Position numbers and translations under genes: made by a program. The notes beneath the pieces were generated by a model. That model was not told the origin of the DNA, made no database searches, and was given only the letters and a program-made list of their open reading frames with translations. Shown piece by piece: positions 23,464 to 32,592 of a stretch of DNA of 64,000 bases. Every line of letters begins with the position of its first letter. Position 1 is the first letter of the stretch. The DNA is from Microbispora triticiradicis (GTDB taxonomy: Bacteria > Actinomycetota > Actinomycetes > Streptosporangiales > Streptosporangiaceae): positions 1 to 64,000 of the forward strand of contig QFZU02000020.1 in NCBI GenBank assembly GCA_003260025.2, written 5' to 3'.

Positions 23464-25329
23464 TCAGCATTCGGCGAGGACGATCACGGAGTCACCCGGG
23501 GTGAACGTCACCGCCCGGGACCGGTCCGGGTTGAGCACGACGCCGTAGTGGGGCGGCTCCCCGGACTTCGCCGCCATGCGATAACCGATCGCGGTCTCGC
23601 CACGGCGCAGGGCCGACTCCACGATCGTGCGGAAGGCGACGGGCCGGCCGGTCGTCACGTAGTCCTCCACGGGCCGGGGATAGACCTCCGAGCCCGCGGC
23701 GTCGAAGAGGTAGCCGAAGACCTCGGCGAGGTGCGGGTTCTCGGCGAGCTGAGCGAGCAGCAGGCCGATGACGGTGTCGCTGATCACGATGTCGTCGGCC
23801 TCGGTGACCTCGGCGAGCGCCCGGTTGTTCTCGTCGTGCATCTCGCTCACGATCGAGTACTTCTCCCCGAGGGTCGCCTGCATGTCGCGCAGCTGCAGCA
23901 GCGTCATCAGCGCCCGGTTGTCGGCGTGGCGGGGATCGTACCGGTCGTCGGAGAGCACGATGACGTGCTGGTAGACACCGACGCCGAGGGACTCCAGGGC
24001 GTACCTGTCGGTGCCGTCGCACTCCTTGACGTTCACCGTCAGGTTGCGAAGGTCCGCCAGGCCGGCGCCGGCGCCCGGATGGTCGCCGGCGACGTCGAGC
24101 ACCGACCCGCGGGTCACGTAGCCGTCCAGGTAGCGGATGATCCGCTCGGCCCGGCCGTTCCAGCCGAGCATCAGGGTCCGCTCGGGGGCCGGCTCCGGGG
24201 CCGTCGCGGGGACGATGTGCCGTTCGTCCGCGGGAGCCGTTCCGTTCGCCAGGCGGATGAGCGAGTCGTCCTGGGCGAGCACGACGATCTCGTCGGACGT
24301 CCCGATCACCGTGTCCGGCGGCGGGTTGAGCACCACACCGCCGGGCGCGCGCAGGCCGAGGACGGTCGCGGTCGCGTACGCGTCGAGGGCCTGGCCGTAC
24401 GACCTGCCGGCGAGGGCGGGATCGCGGCGCAGGTAGATCTCACCGCCGTCGAAGTTCAGCAGATCCATGCAGACGACGGACACGCCGGACTGCCGGGACG
24501 ACTGCACGATCAGCCGCGCGGCGATGTCGTCGCTGTCGACCAGGTGGACGCCGGGCCCTCCGGCCAGCCGGGCGGCGGCCATGTTGCGCGAGGAGGCGAT
24601 GGCGGCGACCACCGGAGGATGCTCGCCCGCCCGCTTGGCCAGCGCGAGCAGAGTCTTGATGACGTGCGCGTCCGGGTCTTCCGTCTCGGGGGACAGCACC
24701 ACGATCGTTCGCGCGGTGCTCAGGCTCAGCAGGTCGAGGTCGGCCGGCTCGGTGGGCCGGCCGGTGCGGCACACCAGGCGCGTCCTGCCCGTGTCGCCGA
24801 CCCGGGCCCGGATCGCGTCCTCCATGGCCGGCTTGTCCCTGTCGGCCAGGATCGCGATGACCGAGCCGCGCTGGCTGGCGTGGGCCTTCGTGAGTTCGGA
24901 GACGATCGTGTAGAGCTGCTCGGACCAGCCGAGGATGACGGTGTGGCCGCTCTCGATCACGCGGGAGCGGCCCTTGCGCAGCTCCTCGATCTTGCCGCGC
25001 AGACCGGCGGAGAGCACGCCCACGAGGATGCTCACGATGAAGATGCCGCCGAGGGACGCGCCCAGCATGATCGCGAGGAAGGGCGCCGTACCGGCGTCTC
25101 CGGCGATCTTGCCCGGGCTGAGGGCGTGCATGAGCGACAGCCACAGCACCCCGGGCCAGCCGTCGTGCCGGAGCGCCTCGTCGGGGACGAGCCACATCGT
25201 CAGCGCGCTGACCACCACGATCAGCGCCAGCGACACCAGGGCCAGCCAGCCGATGAGGGCGGTCGTGCCCTTGGACATGGTGTTGTCGAACCAGTAGCGC
25301 GCACGCTCATTGACCGTGGCTTTTGACAC
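23464..25329 (-). CDS. CASTOR/POLLUX-related putative ion channel with two NAD-binding (RCK-like) domains
   Basis: A 621-residue membrane protein. Two hydrophobic helices lie at about residues 20-50 and 75-110, with a pore-like loop between them (WPGVLWLSLMHALSPGK). Two tandem Rossmann/TrkA-N-like regions follow, beginning HTVILGWSEQLYTIVSEL and RTLMLGWNGRAERIIRYL, each with acidic loops. This is the architecture of plant CASTOR/POLLUX and their actinobacterial homologues. The GTG at 25329 has GGGGGA 5 nt upstream; an upstream ATG (25344) lacks a site. Ion selectivity cannot be read from the sequence; a cation role is assumed by family. Confidence 0.82.
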   Translation of the reverse strand: MSKATVNERARYWFDNTMSKGTTALIGWLALVSLALIVVVSALTMWLVPDEALRHDGWPGVLWLSLMHALSPGKIAGDAGTAPFLAIMLGASLGGIFIVSILVGVLSAGLRGKIEELRKGRSRVIESGHTVILGWSEQLYTIVSELTKAHASQRGSVIAILADRDKPAMEDAIRARVGDTGRTRLVCRTGRPTEPADLDLLSLSTARTIVVLSPETEDPDAHVIKTLLALAKRAGEHPPVVAAIASSRNMAAARLAGGPGVHLVDSDDIAARLIVQSSRQSGVSVVCMDLLNFDGGEIYLRRDPALAGRSYGQALDAYATATVLGLRAPGGVVLNPPPDTVIGTSDEIVVLAQDDSLIRLANGTAPADERHIVPATAPEPAPERTLMLGWNGRAERIIRYLDGYVTRGSVLDVAGDHPGAGAGLADLRNLTVNVKECDGTDRYALESLGVGVYQHVIVLSDDRYDPRHADNRALMTLLQLRDMQATLGEKYSIVSEMHDENNRALAEVTEADDIVISDTVIGLLLAQLAENPHLAEVFGYLFDAAGSEVYPRPVEDYVTTGRPVAFRTIVESALRRGETAIGYRMAAKSGEPPHYGVVLNPDRSRAVTFTPGDSVIVLAEC

Positions 25330-25378
25330 CGGCATCCCCCGCATGTGATCGGTAAACGTCAGACATAGTAGAAGCGAC

Positions 25379-25384
25379 TAGGCT
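25379..25384 (+). promoter_or_regulatory. -10 element of leaderless maf
   Basis: TAGGCT, 7 nt, then the GTG at 25392. No ribosome binding site. Confidence 0.55.
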
Positions 25385-25391
25385 TCGTCGT

Positions 25392-25979
25392 GTGACGGAA
25401 CTGGTGCTCGCCTCGGCCTCGCCCGCCCGCCTCGGTGTGCTGAGGGCGGCCGGACTGGACCCGAAGGTCATCGTCAGCGGGGTCGACGAGGACGCGATCA
25501 CGGCCGCCACTCCCGAGGAACTCTGCCTGAAGCTGGCCGTGGCCAAGGCCGTCGCGGTGTCGCTGACCCTCGGCGACGGCATCGTGATCGGCTGCGACTC
25601 GGTGCTCGAACTCGACGGCGTCGCGTACGGCAAGCCGGGGACGCCGGAGGAGGCGGTGCGCCGATGGCACATGATGCGGGGCAGGACCGGCCGGCTGCTG
25701 ACCGGCCACTGCGTCAAGGACGTGGCCGCGGGACGCACACGGTCCGAGGTGGCCGCGACCGTGGTGCGGTTCGGCACGCCGTCGGACGAGGAGATCGGCA
25801 CGTACGTCGCGAGCGGTGAGCCGCTGCGGGTGGCGGGGGCGTTCACCCTCGACGGCCTGGGCGGCTGGTTCGTGGAGGGCATCGAGGGCGACCACGGCAA
25901 CGTGCTCGGCATCTCGCTTCCGCTGATCCGCCGCCTGCTCGCCGATCTCGGCGTGCCGGTGACGAGCCTTTGGCGCTAG
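25392..25979 (+). CDS. Maf-family nucleotide pyrophosphatase
   Basis: A 195-residue cytosolic enzyme hydrolysing non-canonical or pyrimidine nucleoside triphosphates. The N-terminal [14 protein letters not shown] is the Maf signature. [12 protein letters not shown] carries the metal-binding Asp, and [20 protein letters not shown] follows. The terminal [15 protein letters not shown] is conserved in the family. It starts at a leaderless GTG. Which subtype (YhdE or YceF-like) cannot be settled by eye. Confidence 0.9.
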   Translation: MTELVLASASPARLGVLRAAGLDPKVIVSGVDEDAITAATPEELCLKLAVAKAVAVSLTLGDGIVIGCDSVLELDGVAYGKPGTPEEAVRRWHMMRGRTGRLLTGHCVKDVAAGRTRSEVAATVVRFGTPSDEEIGTYVASGEPLRVAGAFTLDGLGGWFVEGIEGDHGNVLGISLPLIRRLLADLGVPVTSLWR

Positions 25980-25982
25980 CCT
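25977..25982 (+). promoter_or_regulatory. -10 element of leaderless EI24 gene
   Basis: TAGCCT, 7 nt, then the ATG at 25990. It overlaps the maf stop codon. Confidence 0.5.
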
Positions 25983-25989
25983 GCCCGCC

Positions 25990-26796
25990 ATGAGTGGCAA
26001 CGAGCGGCCCGCCGGGCGGCGTGGCGTCGGCGGTTTCGCCGAGGGGATCGGCTTCTGCTTCCGTGGGCTCGGATGGGTGGCCCGGCATCCCGGCTGGTGG
26101 TTGTTCGGGCTGATCCCGGCCCTGATCGCGCTCGCGCTCTACATCGTGGCGCTGGTGTGGCTGGGCACGCACGCCACCGACGTCGCGGCCTGGGTGACGC
26201 CGTTCGCCGACAACTGGGGCTGGCGGGACACGTTCCGCGCGCTGGTCGGCTTCATGATCTTCGTGGTGGGGCTCGCGCTCTCCGTGCTGACCTTCACCGC
26301 CGTCACCCTCGTGATCGGCGACCCGTTCTACGAGAAGCTCTCGGAGAAGGTCGAGGAGGACCTGGGCGGGCTTCCCGGCGGCGACCTGCCCTTCTGGTCG
26401 TCGCTGTTCCGGTCGGTCCGCGACAGCCTCGTGACGCTGTGGTACGTCCTGCTGTTCACGGTGCCGCTGTTCGTGCTCGGGTTCGTGCCGGTCGTGGGCC
26501 AGACCGTGGTGCCCGTGGTCGGCGCGTTCGTCTCCGGGTTCTTCCTCACGGTCGAGCTGACCGCCCTCGCCATGGAGCGGCGGGGCCTGCGGCGCAAGGA
26601 GCGCTTCGCCCTGCTCCGCGCGAACCTGCCGGTCACGCTCGGCTTCGGTGTGCCGCTCTTCCTCTCGTTCATGGTGCCGCTCGTGAGCGTGGTCGCGATG
26701 CCGGGCGCCGTCGCCGGCGCCGCCATGCTCGTCCGCCTCCGGCTCGCGCCCGCGGCCCTGCCCGGGGGTCAGGCCAGGGACGCGAAACCCGTCTGA
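25990..26796 (+). CDS. EI24-domain (CysZ-like) membrane protein
   Basis: A 268-residue integral membrane protein with about five or six hydrophobic helices. EI24 landmarks are the N-terminal GIGFCFRGLGWVARHPGWW, the re-entrant-like GDPFYEKLSEKVEEDLGG, and VPVVGQTVVPVVGAFVSGFF. The family includes the sulfate permease CysZ, but actinobacterial members are uncharacterised and no sulfur genes are nearby. It begins 10 nt after maf with its own -10 motif. Confidence 0.82.
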   Translation: MSGNERPAGRRGVGGFAEGIGFCFRGLGWVARHPGWWLFGLIPALIALALYIVALVWLGTHATDVAAWVTPFADNWGWRDTFRALVGFMIFVVGLALSVLTFTAVTLVIGDPFYEKLSEKVEEDLGGLPGGDLPFWSSLFRSVRDSLVTLWYVLLFTVPLFVLGFVPVVGQTVVPVVGAFVSGFFLTVELTALAMERRGLRRKERFALLRANLPVTLGFGVPLFLSFMVPLVSVVAMPGAVAGAAMLVRLRLAPAALPGGQARDAKPV

Positions 26797-26908
26797 CGAG
26801 GGGTGGGTGGGGTGCCGGCTGCCGCCCGGCCGTCCACAGGAGACGGGTTGTCCCCAGGGCCGGCTGACATCGGCCGGGGCGAGGCGCCGTCCGGCGAGGC
26901 TTGCCGCC

Positions 26909-28033
26909 ATGACGACTCCGAAGCTCGTGCTCTCGACCCCGGCGGACATCCTCTCCGCCGTGCCCTACCTCGTCGGTTTCCACCCGTCCGACAGCCTCGT
27001 GGTGACCGGGTCCACCGGTCCCGAGGTGCGGCTGACGACGCGGTGGGACCTCCCGGCCGATCCCCGGGACCTCAACCGGCTGGTCCCGCTGCTCCGCCGT
27101 GAGGCGGTGACCTCGGCGTTCCTCGTCGGGTACGGCCCGGGCGCCCTCGTGACCCCCGTAGTCGACGAGGTGACCCGGCTGCTGTGGGCCGGGGACATCC
27201 GGGTGACGGAGAGCCTGCGCGCCGAGGGCGGGCGCTACTGGTCCTATTCCTGCACGGGCGCGACCTGCTGCCCCGCGGAGGGCACGCCGTACGACACCGG
27301 AGGCAGCCGGGTGGCGGCCACGGCCGTGATGCACGGGCTGGTCGCGCTGCCCGACCGGGGCAGCCTGCGCCGCTCCGTCCAGCCGTCCGGCGGGACGCGG
27401 ATGCGGCAGGCCACGTTCCGCGTCACGGAGGCCCTGCGCACGTGCCTCGCGGCCATGGAGACGGCCATGGAGACGGCCATGGAGACGGCCATGGAGGCGG
27501 ACATGGAGACGGCGGCGGACCCGGCGGGCCCGGACGAACAGGCCGCGCGGTTCGTCGCCGACGCGCTGGAGCGGGTGCGTGCCGCGATCGGCCTGTACGC
27601 CTCGGGGGGCAGGCTGGGCGACGAGGAGGCCGCGCGGCTCGGGCTGGACCTCGCCGTGGTCCGGGTGCGGGACGAGGCGTGGGCGCTGATCGACGACCGG
27701 GACGCGCATCTGGCGTTGTGGCGTGACCTCACCCGGCGGCTGGAGCCGGGCCACGCCGCTCCCGCGGCCTCGCTGCTGGCGGCGGCCGCGTGGCAGCGGG
27801 GGGAGTGCGCGCTGGCCGGCATGGCGCTGGAGCGGGCCCTCGACGCCGATCCGGGCTACTCGATGGCGCTCCTGCTGCGGCAGGCGCTGACGCACATGAT
27901 GTCGCCCGCCATGCTCCGCGACCGCATGCCGACTCCCGAGGAACTCGACGACGAGATGGGCGCCCCGAGAGCGGTCTGGCTCGCGCCGCTGCGCGCGCTG
28001 CTGGCCCCGGCTCAGACCGGGTCGCTGTCCTGA
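26909..28033 (+). CDS. DUF4192-family protein
   Basis: A 374-residue conserved actinobacterial protein of unknown function. The family opening is LSTPADILSAVPYLVGFHPS followed by DSLVVTG, with RYWSYSC in the middle and a helical TPR-like C-terminal third (AAAWQRGECALAGMALERAL, DPGYSMALLLRQAL). Residues about 182-201 are a microsatellite-encoded Ala-Met-Glu-Thr run not typical of the family. Start: ATG after GAGGCT and 7 nt, possibly leaderless. Its 3' end overlaps the convergent gene by 22 nt. Confidence 0.82.
   Translation: MTTPKLVLSTPADILSAVPYLVGFHPSDSLVVTGSTGPEVRLTTRWDLPADPRDLNRLVPLLRREAVTSAFLVGYGPGALVTPVVDEVTRLLWAGDIRVTESLRAEGGRYWSYSCTGATCCPAEGTPYDTGGSRVAATAVMHGLVALPDRGSLRRSVQPSGGTRMRQATFRVTEALRTCLAAMETAMETAMETAMEADMETAADPAGPDEQAARFVADALERVRAAIGLYASGGRLGDEEAARLGLDLAVVRVRDEAWALIDDRDAHLALWRDLTRRLEPGHAAPAASLLAAAAWQRGECALAGMALERALDADPGYSMALLLRQALTHMMSPAMLRDRMPTPEELDDEMGAPRAVWLAPLRALLAPAQTGSLS
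27451..27510 (+). repeat. five 12-bp tandem repeats inside the DUF4192 gene
   Basis: The unit GGCCATGGAGAC occurs three times perfectly (27451-27486), followed by two copies with one or two changes. It encodes repeated Ala-Met-Glu-Thr in frame, so changes in copy number would not break the gene. Confidence 0.9.
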
Positions 28034-28362
28034 GCCTGACGACGGCGCTCGTTGTAGGCGCGCATCCGCGCGGGATACCCGGTGAGCTGCACGTCGTAGA
28101 CCGGCAGGGAGAGATCTCTGGCGACCTTGGCGATGACGGCGGGCGACCCGACGCGGCGGCGGGTCCACTCCCCGTCGTGGGCCACGGCCACCGCCGTGGT
28201 GTCGGTGGCGAAGGTCTCGGGCTCGACGTAGAACTCCACGCCACGGCGGGTCTTGGCGAACTCGATGAGCGCCTCGATGTCGGCGTCGGTCGCCTCGCGG
28301 TCGAACTTGGCCACGCGGAGGCCGCGCCTCCGCCGGAGCCCGTAACGATCTCGCCATCTCAT
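28012..28362 (-). CDS. conserved hypothetical protein
   Basis: A 116-residue small basic protein, not recognised by function. An N-terminal Arg-rich segment (WRDRYGLRRRRG) is followed by a mixed alpha/beta region with TRRGVEFYVEPETFATDTTA and VAVAHDGEWTRRRVG. Start ATG is 6 nt after TATACA with no ribosome binding site. Its last codons overlap the DUF4192 gene tail on the opposite strand. Confidence 0.65.
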   Translation of the reverse strand: MRWRDRYGLRRRRGLRVAKFDREATDADIEALIEFAKTRRGVEFYVEPETFATDTTAVAVAHDGEWTRRRVGSPAVIAKVARDLSLPVYDVQLTGYPARMRAYNERRRQAQDSDPV

Positions 28363-28368
28363 AGTGCT

Positions 28369-28374
28369 TGTATA
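28369..28374 (-). promoter_or_regulatory. -10 element of leaderless hypothetical gene
   Basis: TATACA on the minus strand, 6 nt before the ATG at 28362. Confidence 0.5.
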
Positions 28375-28517
28375 CCGCGTCGCAGATCACGATGGCGTTA
28401 AGGGAACGGTCTCGGGGCCATGTCGGGGATGTCCCTGATGCCGGGGCCGCCTCTCCGGAGCAGGATGGAGGCAGACTTGAGACAAGCCGAGCAGGCCGTC
28501 GACGGAAGGCGATGTTT

Positions 28518-29111
28518 GTGATGCCCGCGACAGCGACACCACCGTGGCAGGGCCGCCCGGCCCCCATGCCGCACCCTCAGTTGCGCGTGACGAACCAGGA
28601 CCGTGAGCAGGTGGTCGAGCACGTCAAGGCGGCCTACGCCGAGGGCAGGCTCGACAAGCACGAGATGGACGAGCGGCTGGACCGGGCGATGACCGCCCGC
28701 ACCCACGCCGACCTCGCGCCGATCATGAACGACCTGTACGGCGCCCGGCCGGCGTACGTGCCCCGGCCGCCCGCGTACACCGGCCGCGCCTCCGCCCTGG
28801 AGGGGGGCGACCGGGCCGGAGCGGCGGCCTCGCACCTGTTCGCGCTGGCGGGCTTCTTCGTCATCGGCCCGCTGCTGATGATGGTGACGGCGGGCCGCAC
28901 GTCCCCCTACATCAGGCGGCACGCGGTGGAGGCGCTCAACTTCCACCTCACCGTGCTCGGCGCGACCGTCCTGCTGCCGTTCACCGTCATCGGGGTCGTG
29001 CTGGTGCCGGTGGTCTGGGTCCTCGGGCTGGTCCTGTCCGTCGTCGGCGGGGTGTCGGCCATCGCCGACACAGAGTTCCGCTATCCCCTGACGGTCCGCC
29101 TCGTCAAGTAG
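28518..29111 (+). CDS. DUF1707 plus DUF4870 membrane protein
   Basis: A 197-residue protein. Residues about 15-70 are DUF1707 (LRVTNQDREQVVEHVKAAYA, EGRLDKHEMDERLDRAM), a short DNA-binding-like or regulatory domain common in actinobacteria. The C-terminal part has three hydrophobic helices typical of DUF4870 (HLFALAGFFVIGPLLMMV, RRHAVEALNFHLTVLG). Start is uncertain: GGAAGG (28504-28509) best fits GTG 28518; ATG 28512 and ATG 28521 are alternatives. Function unknown. Confidence 0.82.
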   Translation: MMPATATPPWQGRPAPMPHPQLRVTNQDREQVVEHVKAAYAEGRLDKHEMDERLDRAMTARTHADLAPIMNDLYGARPAYVPRPPAYTGRASALEGGDRAGAAASHLFALAGFFVIGPLLMMVTAGRTSPYIRRHAVEALNFHLTVLGATVLLPFTVIGVVLVPVVWVLGLVLSVVGGVSAIADTEFRYPLTVRLVK

Positions 29112-29119
29112 GCGGGCGG

Positions 29120-30682
29120 CTAGAGCATGATCGCGCGGACGGTGGCGACGGTGTCGGCCTCCTCCGGCCGCTTGTCCGGGCGGTAGCGCAGCACCCGGGC
29201 GAACCGCAGCGCCATGCCCCCGGGGTAGCGGCTGGACCGTTGCACTCCGTCGAAGGCGATCTCCACCACCAGCGTGGGCGTGAGCGTGACGACGTGGCCG
29301 TCCCCAGGGTTCCCGGCAGGGCCATCGGCAGGGCCGTCCGCAGGGCTCTCCGCGATCCGCAGGAACTGCTCGGTCTGCCAGGTCAGCAGTTCGTCGGTGA
29401 GGCCCTTGAACGTCTTGCCGAGCATCACGAAGCCGCCCGTCTCCGGGTCGTAGGCGCCGAGGTGCAGGTTCGACAGCCAGCCCCGGCGTCGTCCGCTGCC
29501 CCATTCGGCGGCCAGCACGACCAGATCCAGGGTGTGCCGGGGCTTCACCTTGATCCAGCCCGCCCCCCGCCTGCCCGCGGCGTACGGCGTGCCCAGCGAC
29601 TTCACGACGACGCCCTCGTGCCCGCGGCGTACCGCGTCGCCGAAGAAGGCCTCCGCCTCCTCGGCGTCCGCGGTGACCAGGCGCGGGGTGATCAACCCGG
29701 CCGGTACCGCCGTCTCCAGCGCGGCGTGCCGCTCCTGGTCGGGCAGGTCGAGCAGGTCGGCCCCGCCCACCCGCAGGGCGTCGAAGAAGAAGACGGTCAG
29801 CGGCACGGTCTCCCGCAGCGACGCGACGCCGGTCCTGCTGGCCACCCGGCCCGAGGTGACCTGGAACGGCTCCGGACGGCCGTCGGGGCGCAACGCCAGG
29901 ACCTCGCCGTCCAGGACCAGGTCGGTGCCCGGAAGGCCCAGCACCGCCTCCACCAGCTCCGGCACCTGACCGGTGATGTCGTCGAGCGTACGGGTGAAGA
30001 CGGCGACGTCGTCGCCCGACCGGTGGGCCTGGACCCGAACGCCGTCGAGCTTCCACTCGACCGCGGCGGGAGCGCCGGCCTTCTCCAGCGCGGCGGTCAC
30101 GCTGGCCGCGCTCTGCGCGAGCATCGGCGCGACGGCCCGCCCGACCTCCAGATGGAACGCCTTGAGCTCCGCCACCCCGCCGCGCAGCGCCGCCGCGCCG
30201 ACGGCGGGCAGCGAGCCGCGCAGGGTCAGGGCCCGGCGCACCTCGGCGGAGGGCACGTCCGCCGCCCTGGCGATCGCCTCGATCATCACGCCGTCGAGTG
30301 CCCCCTGGCGCAGCTCGCCCGTCAGCAGCCGGTGCAGGAACGACTGCTCCTGCCGCGTCACGGCGCCGAACAGCTGACCGAGCAACTCCCGGCGCGCGGC
30401 CTGCGAACCCGTCCCTGTCTGGGCCTTGATGCGTTCGAGCAGCGCGTCGACCTGGCCGAGGGTCGCCGTGGCGATCTGGCGCGGCTCGGGAAGGTCGGAC
30501 AGGCTCCGCCAGCCCACGCCGATCTGACGCTGCGGCAGTTCCCCCGACAGGTAGGCGATGGCGATCTCGGCCTCGTCCGGGCCCACCCTGCCGAGCAGCT
30601 CGGCCAGGTGCCTGATCTTGGCCAGCCGCGCCGAGTCCGCCGCCACGGCCGCGGACGTCCGGGCAAGGTCGATCAGCAACAC
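29120..30682 (-). CDS. ligB: ATP-dependent DNA ligase
   Basis: A 520-residue DNA ligase. The N-terminal DNA-binding domain spans about 1-190. The adenylation site is WKLDGVR with nucleophilic Lys211, followed by DGEVLAL and the EGVVVKS / [15 protein letters not shown] nucleotidyltransferase motifs, then an OB domain. Actinobacteria carry this enzyme in addition to the NAD-dependent replicative LigA, and it acts in repair. GTG at 30682 chosen: AGGCAGG lies 8 nt upstream and family members start at this point ([13 protein letters not shown]). An in-frame extension to 30967 crosses the neighbouring gene. Confidence 0.92.
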   Translation of the reverse strand: MLLIDLARTSAAVAADSARLAKIRHLAELLGRVGPDEAEIAIAYLSGELPQRQIGVGWRSLSDLPEPRQIATATLGQVDALLERIKAQTGTGSQAARRELLGQLFGAVTRQEQSFLHRLLTGELRQGALDGVMIEAIARAADVPSAEVRRALTLRGSLPAVGAAALRGGVAELKAFHLEVGRAVAPMLAQSAASVTAALEKAGAPAAVEWKLDGVRVQAHRSGDDVAVFTRTLDDITGQVPELVEAVLGLPGTDLVLDGEVLALRPDGRPEPFQVTSGRVASRTGVASLRETVPLTVFFFDALRVGGADLLDLPDQERHAALETAVPAGLITPRLVTADAEEAEAFFGDAVRRGHEGVVVKSLGTPYAAGRRGAGWIKVKPRHTLDLVVLAAEWGSGRRRGWLSNLHLGAYDPETGGFVMLGKTFKGLTDELLTWQTEQFLRIAESPADGPADGPAGNPGDGHVVTLTPTLVVEIAFDGVQRSSRYPGGMALRFARVLRYRPDKRPEEADTVATVRAIML

Positions 30683-30731
30683 AACGTAATCCTGCCTTAC
30701 CGGATGGGCACCTGCCCAGGCAGGGGGGCGA

Positions 30732-30767
30732 GTCGCCGTCAGCTGTAGTGTCGCCGTCAGCTGTAGT
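30732..30767. repeat. 18-bp tandem duplication at the GT39 gene stop codon
   Basis: The 18-mer GTCGCCGTCAGCTGTAGT occurs at 30732-30749 and 30750-30767, perfect. The GT39 stop codon and the preceding His-Tyr-Ser codons are therefore duplicated in frame. Confidence 0.9.
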
Positions 30768-32403
30768 GGCGCGCGAGCGGCCACAGATCGCGCCAGGGCC
30801 GGAGGGGATCGCGGCAGACCGTGATCGGCACGCCCTGCTCCTCGCCCGGCATCCCGGTCACCGTGCCCGCGACCGAGCAGGTGGCGAAGACCGTGCGGAG
30901 ACGGCCGGGCGGATAGCCGACGGAGACCGCCACCTGGGTCCCCTCCGGCGGCGGGCCCCACCACCACAGCTCGTTGTGGCCGCTGTGGACGGCGGGCAGG
31001 CCGAAGTCGCCCGCCCAGCGGCGCAGCGCGCCGGCCTCGCCGTAGTTCCCGGCGAGCAGCACCGCCCCCGCCCGCTCATCGGCGGGCAGTGTGCCCACCA
31101 CCTGTCCGACCTGCGCCGCCAGGTCCCGCATGCCCACCGACTCGCGGGCGACCTCGTTGATCGCCGCGACCGGCGTCCCCGCGAGCGACGCGGCCGGGAC
31201 GACCGGCAGCGCCAGGACCACCGCGACCACGGCGTTGGCCGCCAGCGCCACGACCAGCACGGTCCGCCTCCGCCATCCGGCCGCCGTCACGCACCCGGCC
31301 GCGAACAGGTAGAGCAGGAAGGCGCCGGTGTAGTCGGGGCGGCCCCCCGAGAGCAGGACCAGCGCGCAGGCCACGGGGTAGGCCAGGGCGAGCGAGCGGA
31401 CCCGCCGGACCCGCCGGTCCCGCCAGAGCCGCAGCAAGCCCGCCACGCACACCACCGCCTGCGGGGGACCCAGCAGCAGGATCTGCAGGGGGACGAAGGC
31501 GATGCGGTTGTCCGCTCCCTCGTCGGCGCGCAGAGCCTCGGCCATCTGCAGTTGCGGCCAGTCATGGGTGACCTGGTAGACCAGGTTGGGCGAGGCGATC
31601 GCCAGGGCCAGCAGTGCCCCGAGCCACAGGCGCCTGTCCCGCAGCACCTCGCGCGGACCGGTGACGAGGAGGCCCAGGCCGGCGCAGGCGAGCAGCAGCA
31701 CGATGAGGTCGCGGTTGTAGGACGCGATCCCGGCCAGCAGGCCCGTCCAGAGCCAGTAGCGGCCGTCGCCCCGCAGCAGCACCCGGAGCAGGCACAGCGT
31801 GACCGCGAGCCACAGCACGAGATCGGGAGTGAGGGTCAGCAGCGAGTGCCCCGCGATCAGGGGCAGCACCGCGCCCGCCGTACCGGCCGCGGCGAGGACC
31901 TGCGCGGCCCGGCCCGCGTCGAGATCCCGGGGGCTCAGCTCCCGGGCGATCAGGGCGGCGAGCAGGACCAGCGTCCCGGCGCACAGGGCGGGGACGATCC
32001 GGAGCGCGACGACGGTGTCCCCGAAGACCGCCGTCGACAGCCGGGCGATCATCGGGGTGAGCGGCGGGGTGTCGAAGTATCCGAGCCGGGGGCGTTCGCC
32101 CAGCATGCGGAAGTACAGTTCGTCGCGGTGGTAGCCGTACCAGGGACTCACCGCGAGCAGCACGGCCACGACCGCGCCGGCGAGCGCGATCACCGCCCGA
32201 GGCAGCCCGATGGAGGGCAGCCGGGCAGAGGGCGGCCGGACGGGGTGCGGCCGGATGGGAGGCACGGCACTCGCCGGGCCGCTCGCGGCGGCGCTCGGCG
32301 GCTCGGCCACGCGGTGACCGTCATGAGAGGGACCGCCGTAAGAGGGACCGCCGTGAGAGGGGCCGTCGTGAGGGGGGACGCCGTCCATGCGGCCATCATC
32401 CAC
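30757..32403 (-). CDS. GT39-type glycosyltransferase (PMT_2, dolichyl-phosphate-mannose-protein mannosyltransferase-like)
   Basis: A 548-residue polytopic membrane protein with about 11 to 12 helices. After a disordered N-terminal tail (1-70) comes the first luminal-side loop with [15 protein letters not shown] (catalytic-type Asp-Glu pair), then [16 protein letters not shown]. These are typical of the actinobacterial PMT_2/ArnT-like group that uses polyprenyl-phosphate sugars on the outer face. The tail, rich in Asp/His/Gly/Pro/Ser, is encoded by 15-bp repeats and a start inside it is possible. Acceptor and sugar are unknown. Confidence 0.8.
   Translation of the reverse strand: MDDGRMDGVPPHDGPSHGGPSYGGPSHDGHRVAEPPSAAASGPASAVPPIRPHPVRPPSARLPSIGLPRAVIALAGAVVAVLLAVSPWYGYHRDELYFRMLGERPRLGYFDTPPLTPMIARLSTAVFGDTVVALRIVPALCAGTLVLLAALIARELSPRDLDAGRAAQVLAAAGTAGAVLPLIAGHSLLTLTPDLVLWLAVTLCLLRVLLRGDGRYWLWTGLLAGIASYNRDLIVLLLACAGLGLLVTGPREVLRDRRLWLGALLALAIASPNLVYQVTHDWPQLQMAEALRADEGADNRIAFVPLQILLLGPPQAVVCVAGLLRLWRDRRVRRVRSLALAYPVACALVLLSGGRPDYTGAFLLYLFAAGCVTAAGWRRRTVLVVALAANAVVAVVLALPVVPAASLAGTPVAAINEVARESVGMRDLAAQVGQVVGTLPADERAGAVLLAGNYGEAGALRRWAGDFGLPAVHSGHNELWWWGPPPEGTQVAVSVGYPPGRLRTVFATCSVAGTVTGMPGEEQGVPITVCRDPLRPWRDLWPLARHYS
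32325..32384. repeat. four degenerate 15-bp repeats in GT39 N-terminal tail
   Basis: Units GAGAGGGACCGCCGT, AAGAGGGACCGCCGT, GAGAGGGGCCGTCGT and GAGGGGGGACGCCGT lie head to tail. On the minus strand they encode His/Tyr-Gly/Asp-Gly-Pro-Ser repeats. Confidence 0.75.
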
Positions 32404-32525
32404 GACGCGGCCGGGACCTCATAGGCTCCGCCGGGCGGCGTCCATCCCGCAGCACCGGGCTCGCCTCGGGCCCGCATCAGGCCCGTACCGGGCTTGCACC
32501 GGACCCCCGATTCCCGGCCCCTGAG

Positions 32526-32562
32526 CCCGGGACGCCGGCCCAGGACGCCCGGACGTCCCGGG
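32526..32562 (-). terminator. weak stem-loop downstream of the FKBP gene
   Basis: CCCGGGACG (32526-32534) and CGTCCCGGG (32554-32562) form a 9-bp stem with a 19-nt loop, starting 31 nt after the FKBP stop. No U tract. The rest of the gap 32404-32592 shows nothing else. Confidence 0.4.
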
Positions 32563-32592
32563 GGCACGCGTGACAGGGCGGCGGGGGAGGGG

